Below, piece by piece: positions 24,793 to 33,547 of a DNA stretch of 64,000 nucleotides. The notes under the pieces are model-generated. The model saw nothing but the letters and a program-made list of their open reading frames with translations, searched no databases and was not told where the DNA came from. The translations under genes and the position numbers were made by a program. Each line of letters begins with the position of its first letter. The stretch's first letter is position 1. This stretch comes from Prauserella shujinwangii (GTDB lineage: Bacteria; Actinomycetota; Actinomycetes; Mycobacteriales; Pseudonocardiaceae): the NCBI RefSeq assembly GCF_003001955.1, contig NZ_PVNH01000011.1:186001-250000 (forward strand), written 5' to 3'.

Positions 24793-25427
24793 GATTCCTC
24801 CACATCCGTGCCGGACTTCCTGAGCTTCTCGGGTAGCCGCGCGAGCTTGTCGATCTCCTGCGCGAACGCCGACGACGTGGCCTGGAGCTGGACCTGCACG
24901 GCGTGGCTGAACGCCCGCAGCCACGCCAGCCTGCGTTCCATCTCCTCCAGTTCGGCGGCGTAGCCGTCGCCCGCACGGGCGCGGTAGGCGTGCGCGGCCT
25001 CCTGGGCGGCGTCCTCCGCCCGCTGTTGCGCGTCGTGGAGGATCGCGTCGGCCTGCCTGCGTGCGTCCACCGTGACGCGGCGGCAGTGCGCCTCCGCCTG
25101 CGCGATGTAGGCCTCGGCCTGCAACTGGGCCTCGGAGAGCAGGTTCACCGCCTGCACGTCGAGCTGCTGGGCGGGGACCGCGTCCACGTTCTCGCCGTGG
25201 TCGCGATACCAGTTGCGCAACCGGTCGATCTCGGCGCGCAGGCGGGCGTTCTCCGCCTCGCCGGCGGCGATCTCCTCCGCGAGCCTGCGCTGGAACAGCT
25301 CGACCTCGTCGGGATCGACCCCACGGCGGCCCAGTGGCGACTTCTTGAAGGTGATGTTGCGGATCCGGTCGGGCGTGAGGACGCGCCGGAATCCGGGCTG
25401 GCGATGGTCATTGGCCTGCAAAGTCAT
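24789..25427 (-). CDS. DivIVA-like coiled-coil protein
   Basis: A 212-residue protein with a DivIVA/GpsB-type N-terminal domain ([27 protein letters not shown]) and then a long coiled coil of about 120 residues ([18 protein letters not shown] through HAYRARAGD), ending in a charged tail. Such proteins bind curved membrane and organise polar or septal complexes. It overlaps its neighbours by four bases on each side, sandwiched between two globin genes, which implies a joint function. It is too short and differently placed to be the housekeeping DivIVA/Wag31. Confidence 0.87.
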   Translation of the reverse strand: MTLQANDHRQPGFRRVLTPDRIRNITFKKSPLGRRGVDPDEVELFQRRLAEEIAAGEAENARLRAEIDRLRNWYRDHGENVDAVPAQQLDVQAVNLLSEAQLQAEAYIAQAEAHCRRVTVDARRQADAILHDAQQRAEDAAQEAAHAYRARAGDGYAAELEEMERRLAWLRAFSHAVQVQLQATSSAFAQEIDKLARLPEKLRKSGTDVEES

Positions 25428-26587
25428 CCTCGATGGTCCTCGTCCGCTGTGCCTGAGCCGGTGAGTTCCGGTGCCGTGCCCGCGTAGCTGGTGAACTCCT
25501 CGCGATGGACGCGCTCCGGGCCGATGCCCGTGGCGCGCAGCGCGTCGCACGTGCCGGAGACCATCTCCGGCGAGCCGCACACGTAGACCTCCTCCTCCGG
25601 CCACGGCCCGTACCGCAGTGCCACGTCGACGAGCCTGCCCCGCTCGCCGCGGAACCCGGGGTCGTCGGAGGCCACCGGCACCACCCGCAACCCGGGCAAC
25701 GTGCGCTCGAAGCCGCGGATGGCCTCGGCGTCGTAGAACTCGCGAGCCGTGCGGGCCCCGACGAAAAGCTGGACCCTGCGCTGGAGCCCTTCCTCGGCGA
25801 TCTGCTCCAGCAGTGCCTTGAACGGCGCGAACCCGGTGCCGCCCGCGAGGAACACCACGTCCTGTTTGTGGTCGAGGGTCAGGCTGTGCCCGACCGGAGC
25901 GCCGAGCCGCAGCACCTCGCCGACCTGCACGGCCTGCACGAGCGCCGAGCTGACCGGCCCGCCGTCGACGAGCCGCACGTGCAACTCGATCCGGCCGTCC
26001 GGGCGCGGTGCGTTGGCCGGCGAGTAGTACCGCCAGAGCCGGGGCCGCAGCTGGGTCTCCACCGCGATGCTCTGCCCAGGCACGTACGGCATCGGCGTCG
26101 CGGTGCGCACCGTCAGCACGGCGACGTCGAGGCTGCGCCGTTCGTGCGCGACCACCTCGGCGTCCCACCACGGCGGTGAGGAGGTGGCCGCGCTCTCGGC
26201 CGCCTCGTTCATCACCTGTGACACCAGGCCGTAGGCCTCGGTCCAGTCCGCCGCCAGTTCCCGCGTCCACCCGTCACCGAGGAAGTGCTGCAACGTGGCG
26301 AGCAGCGCCTGCCCGACGGCGGGGTAGTGCTCCGGCGCGACGGAGAACTTCCGGTGGTCCCTGCCCAGTTGCTGCAGGAACGGCACCGCGTTCTCCAGGT
26401 CGTCGACGTGGGCCACGATGTGCCCCAGCGCCGTGAAGAGTTTGTCCCGCTGCCCCGCCATGGCCGCGGGGAACATCTCCCGGGTACGGGGATGGAGCAG
26501 GAACAGCGTGGAGTAGAAGAACAGCGGTACCTGGCCGCCGTAGGAGGCGACCGCGTTCCAGCTGGCGCGAAGTCTCGGGATGTCCAC
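25424..26587 (-). CDS. flavohemoglobin-like globin-reductase
   Basis: A 387-residue fusion of an N-terminal globin (residues 1-135; proximal His78 in GRDHRKFSV, with the PEHY motif after it) and a ferredoxin-NADP reductase module. The reductase module has FAD-binding RYYSPAN, NAD(P)-binding GGTGFAPFKALL, and a closing VCGSPEMV. It resembles Hmp-type NO dioxygenases or globin-reductases of actinobacteria. It would take electrons from NAD(P)H to heme. GTG 26587 starts the gene. Its stop overlaps the DivIVA-like gene start (ATGA). The promoter region to its left in transcription (26588-26761) carries a palindrome that may be an operator. Confidence 0.9.
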   Translation of the reverse strand: MDIPRLRASWNAVASYGGQVPLFFYSTLFLLHPRTREMFPAAMAGQRDKLFTALGHIVAHVDDLENAVPFLQQLGRDHRKFSVAPEHYPAVGQALLATLQHFLGDGWTRELAADWTEAYGLVSQVMNEAAESAATSSPPWWDAEVVAHERRSLDVAVLTVRTATPMPYVPGQSIAVETQLRPRLWRYYSPANAPRPDGRIELHVRLVDGGPVSSALVQAVQVGEVLRLGAPVGHSLTLDHKQDVVFLAGGTGFAPFKALLEQIAEEGLQRRVQLFVGARTAREFYDAEAIRGFERTLPGLRVVPVASDDPGFRGERGRLVDVALRYGPWPEEEVYVCGSPEMVSGTCDALRATGIGPERVHREEFTSYAGTAPELTGSGTADEDHRG

Positions 26588-26734
26588 GGTCAGCGCGGGA
26601 TCCGGCCGGACCGCGACCGGCGCGCTGTGTCGTGGGTGGCGGGGGACCTCCGGCTACCGCTCGAGCTCATCGACTTCCTTCCCTGACAGCACGCGATCAC
26701 ACGCACGCCCTTCGTGACGGTCCCCGAGCAAGCG

Positions 26735-26749
26735 GGAGCATATTGCTCC
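26735..26749. promoter_or_regulatory. palindrome upstream of globin operon
   Basis: GGAGCA-TAT-TGCTCC is a perfect 6+6 inverted repeat about 150 bases upstream of the flavohemoglobin-like start. On the coding strand it is preceded by AAGATGC, similar to half-sites reported for NsrR-type NO sensors. Candidate operator; the regulator is unknown. Confidence 0.35.
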
Positions 26750-26761
26750 TGCATCTTGCAA

Positions 26762-27157
26762 TCAAGGCCTTGCGATCGTCGATTGGACGTGCTGTGCGAA
26801 CTCGTCGGGGCGCTCCAGGGTCAGGGTGAGCCCGGGGTGCCGCAGCAACCCGAGTGGCTCGCTGCCGCGCACGGGTTCCCGGAAGCGGACGCACACGCCG
26901 CGCGCGGTGCTCGTGCCGAACGTGAGCCCGCGATCGCGCAGCGACAGCCGCACGCCGATGGCCTTGATCGCCGAGTACGGGCCCGTCACCTCGGCGCCGG
27001 CGAGGTTGCGGGCCGGGGTGGAGATCGCCCACGGACCGAATCGCACGCGCAGTCCGGCCTCGCCGATCTCGGCGAACGCGGTGTCCTCGCGAACCCCGAG
27101 CAGGGCGAGCGGCAACTGGAAACGGCTCTGGAAAGCGAAGTTCTGGCGGACGTTCAT
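26762..27157 (-). CDS. conserved hypothetical protein
   Basis: A 131-residue soluble protein without a recognised family. The sequence alternates hydrophobic and polar residues in short strands (LRVRFGPWAISTPARNL, GVRLSLRDRGLTFG, LTLTLERPDEF), which suggests a beta-rich fold. ATG 27157 begins MNVRQNFAFQSRF. It precedes the globin operon on the same strand by 174 bases and is divergent from the gene at 27238. Function unknown. Confidence 0.65.
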   Translation of the reverse strand: MNVRQNFAFQSRFQLPLALLGVREDTAFAEIGEAGLRVRFGPWAISTPARNLAGAEVTGPYSAIKAIGVRLSLRDRGLTFGTSTARGVCVRFREPVRGSEPLGLLRHPGLTLTLERPDEFAQHVQSTIARP

Positions 27158-27237
27158 GGTGCTGGACCGGCCTCTCGCGTTTGAAGGAGGCCCCCGTGGG
27201 GCAATCAGCCGCGGCCACTCGGGAGAGGGAACGAACT

Positions 27238-27648
27238 GTGTACAGCGATGAGATGACCGCGACCGCGCGGGGACTGAGACGGTATGTGGAGCTGGTCGCG
27301 GAGGAGCTGCGGATGCCACCCGCCTTCTGCGTCGACGTGGACGACCGGGCGACCGTGTACTTCGCATTGGAACAGCGGGTGCCGCGTTATCCGGACCGCG
27401 ACCTCGCCCTGCTGTGGGACGAGGAGAACGGGTGGGCGATCGGCGTGGAGTCCGGCTGCGGGGAGGACATCATCGTGCTCACCTACCTCGGCGAGGACCT
27501 CCTGCCTTCGCCGGGGCTCGTGGCCCGGTTCGTGGACGACTTCATGGCCGACCGCTACCCCGGGAGGCCGGACCCGCCCGGCCTGCGCTGCGCCGGCACA
27601 CTCGACGAGCTGGGCGAGCGGCTGACCCGGTTCGGCAGCGCGGGGTAG
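27238..27648 (+). CDS. hypothetical protein, DUF6292-like
   Basis: A protein of about 136 residues. It opens with a helical segment LRRYVELVAEELRMPPAF, followed by alternating strands (WDEENGWAIGVESGCGEDIIVLTYLG) and a helix (LVARFVDDFMADRYPGR). I believe it belongs to the DUF6292 group common in Pseudonocardiaceae, but I am not certain. GTG 27238 is chosen for the GGAGAGGGA sequence upstream; TTG 27181 and ATG 27253 are alternatives. It is convergent with the membrane protein gene at 27657. Confidence 0.65.
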   Translation: MYSDEMTATARGLRRYVELVAEELRMPPAFCVDVDDRATVYFALEQRVPRYPDRDLALLWDEENGWAIGVESGCGEDIIVLTYLGEDLLPSPGLVARFVDDFMADRYPGRPDPPGLRCAGTLDELGERLTRFGSAG

Positions 27649-27656
27649 GGCGGCGC

Positions 27657-28151
27657 TCAGCGCCGGATGCGGAGCCGGAAGTCCCGGCGGGGCCGTTCCG
27701 TCGCCGCGAAGGTGGCCGCCGTGACGGCGCCGTAGGCGAGGTGCGGGATCGCGTCGCTCAACCACGCCTCGGCGCCCCACTTCCGCGGGTCCGTGATGCC
27801 GAGCGCGGTCATCGGGGCCGCGGTGCCCACCATCGCGGCGAGGCCGGTCACCGTCCCGCCGGTGAGCGTCGAGGGCCGCCAGCCGAGTCCGCGTGCCGCA
27901 CCGTAGGCGGCCCCGATCGCGGTGCCGGTCAGGATTCCCATGAGCGCGCCCAGGCCGGAGACCCGGTTGCCCCGGCTGTTCTCGTCGCCGGGCACCGAGA
28001 CACCGGTGCGTTTGGTGAACTCCTCCACCGTCTGCTCCGGGGTGCTGCTGGAGGGACGCGCCCGCAGAGCCATGTCCAGGTACGTGGTCGTGTTGAGCGC
28101 GGTGGTGCCCGCGGCACCCGCCGCGGCGCCGCGCAGAATCGATGTCAGCAT
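27657..28151 (-). CDS. Gly/Ala-rich membrane-associated protein
   Basis: A 164-residue protein with several weakly hydrophobic Gly/Ala-rich segments (LRGAAAGAAGTTALN; LGALMGILTGTAIGAAYGAARG; GLAAMVGTAAPMTALG; HLAYGAVTAATFAA). Glycine-zipper-like helices of this kind occur in small membrane proteins of actinobacteria. ATG 28151 is preferred; the frame is open further upstream. No family name or function can be given. Confidence 0.6.
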   Translation of the reverse strand: MLTSILRGAAAGAAGTTALNTTTYLDMALRARPSSSTPEQTVEEFTKRTGVSVPGDENSRGNRVSGLGALMGILTGTAIGAAYGAARGLGWRPSTLTGGTVTGLAAMVGTAAPMTALGITDPRKWGAEAWLSDAIPHLAYGAVTAATFAATERPRRDFRLRIRR

Positions 28152-28227
28152 GACCGGGGGATACCCGGTGGACGTCCGGCAAACGTGCGAACTCACGCGG
28201 GTTCGGTGACGCCCGGCTCGGTCGCGG

Positions 28228-28566
28228 TCAGCCGTCGTCGCGGTGGTCGCGGAGTGCCGCGAACCTCTGCTCCGCGCGCGGCACCAGCACGATCACCATG
28301 CCCGACAGCGTCATCCGCAACGGCAGCCAGCCGCCGACGTCCCCGGTCCGGCCCAGCTGCCACGCGAACAGGCCGCCGAAGCCGAACAGCAGGATCATGC
28401 CGTACAGGCGTGCCGTGTGGTGCCTGCGCGCGAGCATGATCCCGAACATCCCGACGACTGCCTGCACGCAGTGCTGGGCGGCGGTCACGGGCAGCACCTG
28501 CATGACTCCCAGCGCGAGATTCGCCGCGCCCACCACCAGAGTGAGTGCCTGGGTCCGGCTGAACAC
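28228..28566 (-). CDS. four-helix membrane protein, DUF4383-like
   Basis: A protein of about 112 residues with four predicted membrane helices (LTLVVGAANLALGVMQVL; CVQAVVGMFGIMLA; RLYGMILLFGFGGLFAWQLG; LRMTLSGMVIVLV). The order resembles small DUF4383-type membrane proteins of actinobacteria. GTG 28566 lies five bases after CCGGAG. It is followed on the same strand by nothing closer than the 28151 gene. The role is unknown. Confidence 0.65.
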   Translation of the reverse strand: MFSRTQALTLVVGAANLALGVMQVLPVTAAQHCVQAVVGMFGIMLARRHHTARLYGMILLFGFGGLFAWQLGRTGDVGGWLPLRMTLSGMVIVLVPRAEQRFAALRDHRDDG

Positions 28567-28595
28567 GTACTCCGGATAGCCGCGCGGCGCGCGGG

Positions 28596-29456
28596 CTACA
28601 CCCCGGTGCGGCGCAGGATCCGTGCGGTGAGCGTCGTGAGCCGTCGGGCGGCGCCGGTCCACGACTCGGTTTCCGGGTTCGCGGTGAGCACCACGACGAC
28701 GAACCGGGCGTCCGCACCGAGCAAACCGGTCGTGTGCAGGACCCGCCCGAAGCGGCAGCACGACCAGCCCTGCTTGACCGCGCGGGGGATCCCGGCCGCC
28801 GCGGCGGCGTCCGGGATGCCGAAGGACTGGTCGAAGCCGTCCGCGCCGTACGTCGTCGCCGACCGCAGCCCGGCGAGGATCACCTCGCGGGTCCGGTCCG
28901 GCGCCTCCTCCAGCACGTACTCGTAGACGCGCACCACGTCGTCCGGGGTGACGACGGTGTCGCCCCACCGCCCGGGGTCCTCCGCGGGCCGGGTCGCCGT
29001 GAGCGCGAGCCGTTGCGCCCACCGGGTCACGATCCCGGTACCGCCGTACTCGGTCCACAGCGCGCTGGCGATCGGGTCGTCGCTGCGCGCCAGCATCGTC
29101 ACCACCCGTCGCCCGGGCTCGCCCCGTTCGAGCGCCTCCAGCGCGATGAGCAGCTTCACCAGCGACGCGGAGGTGAACTCGGCGTCCGGGCGGTGGGCGA
29201 GGACGAGGCGGCCCTCGCTGCGGTCGAGGACGGCCACACCCAACCGGCCGGACAGGGCGGGCGGCGGGTCGAACCGGCCCGGCAGGGGTTCCGGCGCGAG
29301 TGGCCGGTCGCGCGGGGTGGTCGCCGGAGCAGGGGTGGTCCGCGCGTCGGCCGGAGCCGGCGGGGGCGCGGTGACCAGCCCGGCGAGGCCGATGGCCAGC
29401 GCGACGGCGGCGACCACCGCGAGCGCCGTCAACAGGGGGATGCTCGGGTTGCGCAT
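28596..29456 (-). CDS. exported serine hydrolase, class A beta-lactamase-like fold
   Basis: A 286-residue protein with an N-terminal membrane/signal segment (about residues 8-28), a Pro/Thr/Ala-rich linker and a domain resembling beta-lactamase-related serine hydrolases. The S-x-x-K motif is SLVK within SASLVKLLIALEAL. A late KQGW takes the place of the KTG triad, as in several non-classical members. It is probably anchored outside the cytoplasmic membrane and may act on peptidoglycan or peptides. Beta-lactam hydrolysis is not implied. It is divergent from the ECF sigma factor gene. Confidence 0.8.
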   Translation of the reverse strand: MRNPSIPLLTALAVVAAVALAIGLAGLVTAPPPAPADARTTPAPATTPRDRPLAPEPLPGRFDPPPALSGRLGVAVLDRSEGRLVLAHRPDAEFTSASLVKLLIALEALERGEPGRRVVTMLARSDDPIASALWTEYGGTGIVTRWAQRLALTATRPAEDPGRWGDTVVTPDDVVRVYEYVLEEAPDRTREVILAGLRSATTYGADGFDQSFGIPDAAAAAGIPRAVKQGWSCCRFGRVLHTTGLLGADARFVVVVLTANPETESWTGAARRLTTLTARILRRTGV

Positions 29457-29624
29457 ACCGGCCGTTGGCCCCTCGGCCGCCGTGCGCTGCAGAATGACCC
29501 GCGGGGTGTGGAATGGATCTCGCCACGGCACCGATCCCGGGACGCGCGCGCCGCGAGCGGACAACAGGCGGGTGTGAGTGGAATAGCCGGGTTCCGGACG
29601 GGCGTGGAGGAAGGACGTGGGGAG

Positions 29625-30194
29625 GTGGCCGACGGGGATCGGCCCGACCTCGCGTCCGGTGACCCGCAGGTCGAGTTCGCCAGGCTGTTCGACGCGCACG
29701 CGCGACCGCTGCGGGCGTACCTGGCCGGGCGCGTCGGTGCCGACGTGGCGGACGACCTGGTCGCCGAGACCTTCCTGCTCGCCCTGCGCAAGCGGGCGTC
29801 GTACGACCCGGAGCGCGCACCGGTGCGCGGATGGCTGTACGGGATCGCGACCAACCTGCTGCGCAACCACGTCCGGCACGAGGTGCGGGGTTTCCGGGCG
29901 ACCGCCCGCGCGCACGGGGGCAGCACGGCTGAGCACGTCGAGGACCACGAGACCCGGATCGCCGAGCGCATGGACGCCCACCGGCACGTCCGGGACCTCG
30001 CCGCCGCGCTGGCCCGGCTGAACAAGATCGATCGGGACGTCCTGCTGCTCACGTCGTGGGCGGAACTGGAGCCCTCGGAGGTGGCCGAGGCGCTCGGGGT
30101 GCCGCCGAGCACGGTGCGCTCCCGGCTGCACCGGGTGCGCCGCAGGCTGCGGAACACGGTGCTGGAGCGGCACGGGGAGGATGGCGATGCGTGA
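29625..30194 (+). CDS. ECF RNA polymerase sigma factor
   Basis: A sigma factor of about 189 residues with region 2 (FDAHARPLRAYLAGRV, then DDLVAETFLLALRKRASY and GWLYGIATNLLRNHVRH) and region 4 (LEPSEVAEALGVPPSTVRSRLHRVRRRL). GTG 29625 is placed ten bases after GGAGGAAGGA; GTG codons further upstream are possible. It overlaps the next gene by 14 bases. That gene encodes a one-pass membrane protein and is the expected anti-sigma partner, so the pair likely senses an envelope signal. Confidence 0.9.
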   Translation: MADGDRPDLASGDPQVEFARLFDAHARPLRAYLAGRVGADVADDLVAETFLLALRKRASYDPERAPVRGWLYGIATNLLRNHVRHEVRGFRATARAHGGSTAEHVEDHETRIAERMDAHRHVRDLAAALARLNKIDRDVLLLTSWAELEPSEVAEALGVPPSTVRSRLHRVRRRLRNTVLERHGEDGDA

Positions 30195-31422
30195 GGAGCC
30201 CGGCAGCCGGCACGACGACCGGCTCGACGAGGCACTGGAGCTGCTGCACCGGGACCGGCGGAGCGAGCACGCCGAGCTGGCGGACGTGCGCGAGCGGGTG
30301 CTGGCCGCCGCCAGAGCGGAGGCCGACGGTGAGGTCGTCCGGTTGCCGCGTCGCGTGCCCGCGTCCCGGCGCTGGCTGCCCGCCGTCGCGGCGGCGGCCG
30401 CGGTGCTGGTGCTCGCGGTCCTCGTCCCCGGTGCGGGATCGTGGTGGTCGCCGCCGGATTCCGCACCGGAGCAGGCCGCGGTGCAGCCCGCACCGTCTGC
30501 GCGGGACGTGCTCGAGCGGGCCGCGGGCGCGGCGCTGCACAGCGGTGACCCGGTCGTGCCCGAGGGCGCGTACCGGAGAGTGACCGAGCACGCGGCGGCC
30601 GCCGTGCACATCCGTTTCGAGGACGGCGGCGGGTACTCCTACCTGCGGGAGAGCAGGCAGGAGACGCGGGTGCCGGCGAACACGGGGGACGTGTGGCGGG
30701 TGCGCACCGTACCGCTGGGCACCCCGCGGTGGCTGGGCGGCACGGTGCCCGAGTTCCCCCTCGCCGAGCAGGAGAAGGCCCGCTCCCGCGACGAGCGGTG
30801 GCACCTGTGTGACCGCGGCCTCCTCGCGGTGTCGTGTGACGGCGTCAAGGGCGCGGGCGAGCCGGTGCGGGACCCCGGCCCGCTCTACGACGCCGTTCCG
30901 CGCGAACCGGGCGAGCTGCGCACGTACCTGGCGGAAGCCGCCGCCCGGGAGTTGTTCGTGCCGTCGCCGGAGCGGGTCGAGCCCGCCGGGGACGTGTGGG
31001 ACGCCGCGGTGTTGCTGCTCGCCGACGGCCTGGTGCCCGCCGACCTGCGGGCGGCGCTGTTCCGGGTGCTCGCCGAGCTGCCCGGGGTGCACGTGACCGA
31101 GCGGGCGGCGCACGCGGGCGAGCGGACCGGTGTCGCGGTCGGCACCGAGGGCGACCGGCGGGTGCGGGAGGTGATCGTCGACCCGGGCACGGGTGAGTTC
31201 CTCGCCTCCCGCGTGACGGCCGGGCCCCGGCCCGAGCAGCCCTGGCTCAGCCCGGGCACCCTGCTGGAGCTGCGGGTGGTCAGCACGACCGTCGTCACGG
31301 GCGCCGGTGAGGTGACCGGCACCGCGTCGGCACCACCCCGGTCCGTCACGGAGACCACGCGATCGGGGCCGACCGAGGCGGCGCCGTCGGTCACGGTCTC
31401 CGTGGAGCGGCCATCCGGGTAG
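30181..31422 (+). CDS. CU044_5270-family membrane protein, probable anti-sigma partner
   Basis: A 413-residue protein with a cytoplasmic N-terminus of about 60 residues, one membrane helix (WLPAVAAAAAVLVLAVLV, about 64-83) and a large extracytoplasmic domain, as in the CU044_5270 family regularly paired with ECF sigma factors. The N-terminal part lacks a clear HxxxCxxC zinc anti-sigma motif. The extracellular part has a single Cys pair (HLCDRGLLAVSCDG). It starts inside the sigma gene (14-base overlap), so their synthesis is coupled. The anti-sigma role is inferred from context. Confidence 0.82.
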   Translation: MAMREEPGSRHDDRLDEALELLHRDRRSEHAELADVRERVLAAARAEADGEVVRLPRRVPASRRWLPAVAAAAAVLVLAVLVPGAGSWWSPPDSAPEQAAVQPAPSARDVLERAAGAALHSGDPVVPEGAYRRVTEHAAAAVHIRFEDGGGYSYLRESRQETRVPANTGDVWRVRTVPLGTPRWLGGTVPEFPLAEQEKARSRDERWHLCDRGLLAVSCDGVKGAGEPVRDPGPLYDAVPREPGELRTYLAEAAARELFVPSPERVEPAGDVWDAAVLLLADGLVPADLRAALFRVLAELPGVHVTERAAHAGERTGVAVGTEGDRRVREVIVDPGTGEFLASRVTAGPRPEQPWLSPGTLLELRVVSTTVVTGAGEVTGTASAPPRSVTETTRSGPTEAAPSVTVSVERPSG

Positions 31423-31440
31423 GCCTCCTCGCCGGAGGCC
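31422..31440 (+). terminator. hairpin after sigma/anti-sigma operon
   Basis: GGCCTCC-TCGCC-GGAGGCC, a perfect 7-base stem that starts at the last base of the preceding stop codon. No U-run follows; in this GC background it is a plausible terminator. Confidence 0.55.
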
Positions 31441-31490
31441 GGTCCGCCGCCGCAGAATGACCGCTCAGGCCGTCGGCGCGGAGGTCGCGG

Positions 31491-32042
31491 ATGCGGGTCG
31501 TCACCAGGGAGCAGGTGGTGCGGGGCGGGTGCCGGTACTTCGTGCGCCGCGGCACGATCGACATGGACGCGCTCGCGGCGAGCCTCGCCATCAGCCGGGC
31601 GACGCTGTACCGGGTGGTGCGCGCCAGGGACGCCGTGCTCGGTGACGTGCTGTGGCTGCTCGGCGACGACCTGCTCGCGCGGGCCCGGCGCGAGCGGCGG
31701 CGCACCGGTGTGGACGGCGTGCTCGAGGTCACCCGCCGTTTCGCGGTGCTGCTGCGGGACGCCGAACCGTTCCGCGCGTTCCTGCGGGCGGAGCCGGGGA
31801 CCGCCGCCCGCGTGTTGTTCCACCCTTCCGGCGGCGTGCACCGGCGTGCCGTGCTGGCGCAGCGCGACATCCTGCTGGAGAACCGGACGGAGTCGTGGGC
31901 GCCCTCGGACCCGGAGCAGCTGGCCTACCTCTACGTTCGCATCGTCGAGTCGTTCCTGTACGCCGACCTGCTGGGTGGGACCGAAGTGGCGTTCACGCAC
32001 GCCGAGCGTGCCGCGCGAGCGCTGCTGACCGGGCGGAGCTGA
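31491..32042 (+). CDS. QsdR/TetR-like transcriptional regulator
   Basis: A 183-residue regulator with an N-terminal helix-turn-helix (MDALAASLAISRATLYRVVRARDAVLG, about residues 23-50) and a C-terminal helical ligand or dimer domain, as in the QsdR group of TetR-like proteins. ATG 31491 lies after CGCGGAGG-type sequence. The C-terminal SDPEQLAYLYVRIVESFLYADLL segment is typical. It precedes a secreted hydrolase gene on the same strand by 100 bases and may regulate it. The ligand is unknown. Confidence 0.85.
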   Translation: MRVVTREQVVRGGCRYFVRRGTIDMDALAASLAISRATLYRVVRARDAVLGDVLWLLGDDLLARARRERRRTGVDGVLEVTRRFAVLLRDAEPFRAFLRAEPGTAARVLFHPSGGVHRRAVLAQRDILLENRTESWAPSDPEQLAYLYVRIVESFLYADLLGGTEVAFTHAERAARALLTGRS

Positions 32043-32142
32043 CGCCTGCGACAGCCGTCTCAGGTTTCCCGCGCACGGTGGTTCGCCGGGTGAGCATCCG
32101 CTTAGTGTGGCTCTCCCAGCGATCCCACCGAGGAGCACGACG

Positions 32143-33501
32143 ATGCGCAGACGATGGCGCCGGCTCGCGACGGCGGTCCTCGCCGCGGGCCTTGTCTCCG
32201 CCGTTCCGCCACCCGCCGTCGCGGGCGGTTCCCTACCCGAGGTCGTGGGGCCGATTCCGGGCAGCGTTCCCGGCGACCCGCGCGCGCCCGGCCTCGCCGA
32301 CACCTACCCGTTCTTCTCGACCCCGGACGACCTCGCCGCGCGGGGCTACGTCGAGGAGGAGTTCTACCTCTCCGGGGCCGCCGACGGGTGGAGCCTCGAC
32401 GGCAGCAGGGTCGCCGCCGACGTGCCGTACACGACGCGGCTCGTCGTGCGCCGCCCGGAGAGCCCGCGGCGGTTCACCGGAACGGTTCTCGTCGAATGGC
32501 AGAACGTGACCGCGGGCTACGACCTCGACGCGCTGTGGGAGGCCGACGCGATCACCAGGGCGGGCCACGCGTGGATCGGCGTCTCCGCGCAGCGGGTCGG
32601 CGTCGACCACCTCCGCGGCTGGAGCCCTGCCCGCTACGGTCGGCTCGACGTGACCGGCGGCGGGGCCTTCACCGCCGACGAGCTGTCGTACGACATCTTC
32701 GCGCAGGCGGCCGAGGCCGTGCGGAAGCCGGGACGGCACTCGCCGCTCGGCGGTCTGCGCGCGCGGACCGTCCTCGCCATCGGCGCATCGCAGTCGGCCG
32801 CCAGGATGACGGTCTACTACGACCGCGTCCTGCCCCAGGTGCGGCCGGTCTTCGACGGCTACGCCTTCGTCGTGGGCAGTGCCCCGAGCAGGCGGGGCCC
32901 CGAACCGGTGTTCCAGGTGCTGTCCGAAACCGACGTGCGGTCGGCGCGGCGGCCGCCCGACACCGACCGGTTCCGCCGCTGGGAGGTCGCGGGAACCGCG
33001 CACTCCGGCCACCGCGGCCAGGTCTACCGTGCGCCGATCGCGGAGCGGGACCTTGGGGGCGCACCGAGCTACGAGTGCGACCGGCCGCCGTTCAGCCGGG
33101 TCCCGATGCACCACGTCACCGCGGCCGCCTACCACCATCTCGTCCGCTGGGTGGAGCACGGGACGCCGCCGCCGGTCGCGGAACCGCTGGAGTTCGAGGC
33201 CGACGGCGTGACGAAGCGCAGGGACTCCCTCGGCCTCGCGCGCGGCGGCATCCGGCTCTCCCAGGTCGCCGTCCCGACGGCGCTCAACACCGGGGACAAC
33301 GGCGGGGAGTCGTTCTGCTTCCTGTTCGGCTCCCACGAACCCTTCGACGAGGAGACGCTGGACCGGTTGTACCCGGCGCGCGGGCGCTACCTCGGTTCCG
33401 TGCGGGCCGCCGACCACGGCAACGTGCGGAGCGGTTTCCTGCTGCCCGCGGACGCGCGCGGCAACTGGCGGGAGGCCCTGGCGAGCGACGTCGGCCGGTG
33501 A
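32143..33501 (+). CDS. secreted alpha/beta hydrolase domain protein
   Basis: A 452-residue protein with a Sec signal peptide (RRRWRR, then LATAVLAAGLVSAV, cleavage near PAVAGG). The mature protein matches the large alpha/beta hydrolase domain family found in secreted actinobacterial enzymes. The nucleophile elbow is GASQS (about residue 212), with an EWQNVTAGYDLDAL region upstream and a late DHGNVRSGF. A Cys pair at YECD and SFCF may form a disulfide. ATG 32143 lies seven bases after GAGGAG. The substrate is unknown; esters are the likely class. Confidence 0.82.
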   Translation: MRRRWRRLATAVLAAGLVSAVPPPAVAGGSLPEVVGPIPGSVPGDPRAPGLADTYPFFSTPDDLAARGYVEEEFYLSGAADGWSLDGSRVAADVPYTTRLVVRRPESPRRFTGTVLVEWQNVTAGYDLDALWEADAITRAGHAWIGVSAQRVGVDHLRGWSPARYGRLDVTGGGAFTADELSYDIFAQAAEAVRKPGRHSPLGGLRARTVLAIGASQSAARMTVYYDRVLPQVRPVFDGYAFVVGSAPSRRGPEPVFQVLSETDVRSARRPPDTDRFRRWEVAGTAHSGHRGQVYRAPIAERDLGGAPSYECDRPPFSRVPMHHVTAAAYHHLVRWVEHGTPPPVAEPLEFEADGVTKRRDSLGLARGGIRLSQVAVPTALNTGDNGGESFCFLFGSHEPFDEETLDRLYPARGRYLGSVRAADHGNVRSGFLLPADARGNWREALASDVGR

Positions 33502-33503
33502 CG

Positions 33504-33544
33504 CCGGTGGCGGCGGCTGCCGCGCCCGCAGTCGCCGCCACCGG
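33504..33544. terminator. hairpin between convergent genes
   Basis: A perfect 12-base stem (CCGGTGGCGGCG at 33504-33515 with its complement at 33533-33544) lies between the convergent hydrolase and siderophore-binding genes. Flanking GTGAC/GTCAC sequences can extend the pairing. Confidence 0.7.
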
Positions 33545-33547
33545 TGG

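Noticed and set aside
28734-29624. Upstream extension of the ECF sigma frame
   Set aside because: That part is antisense to the serine hydrolase gene, and the sigma domain begins only after 29625, where a ribosome binding site is present.
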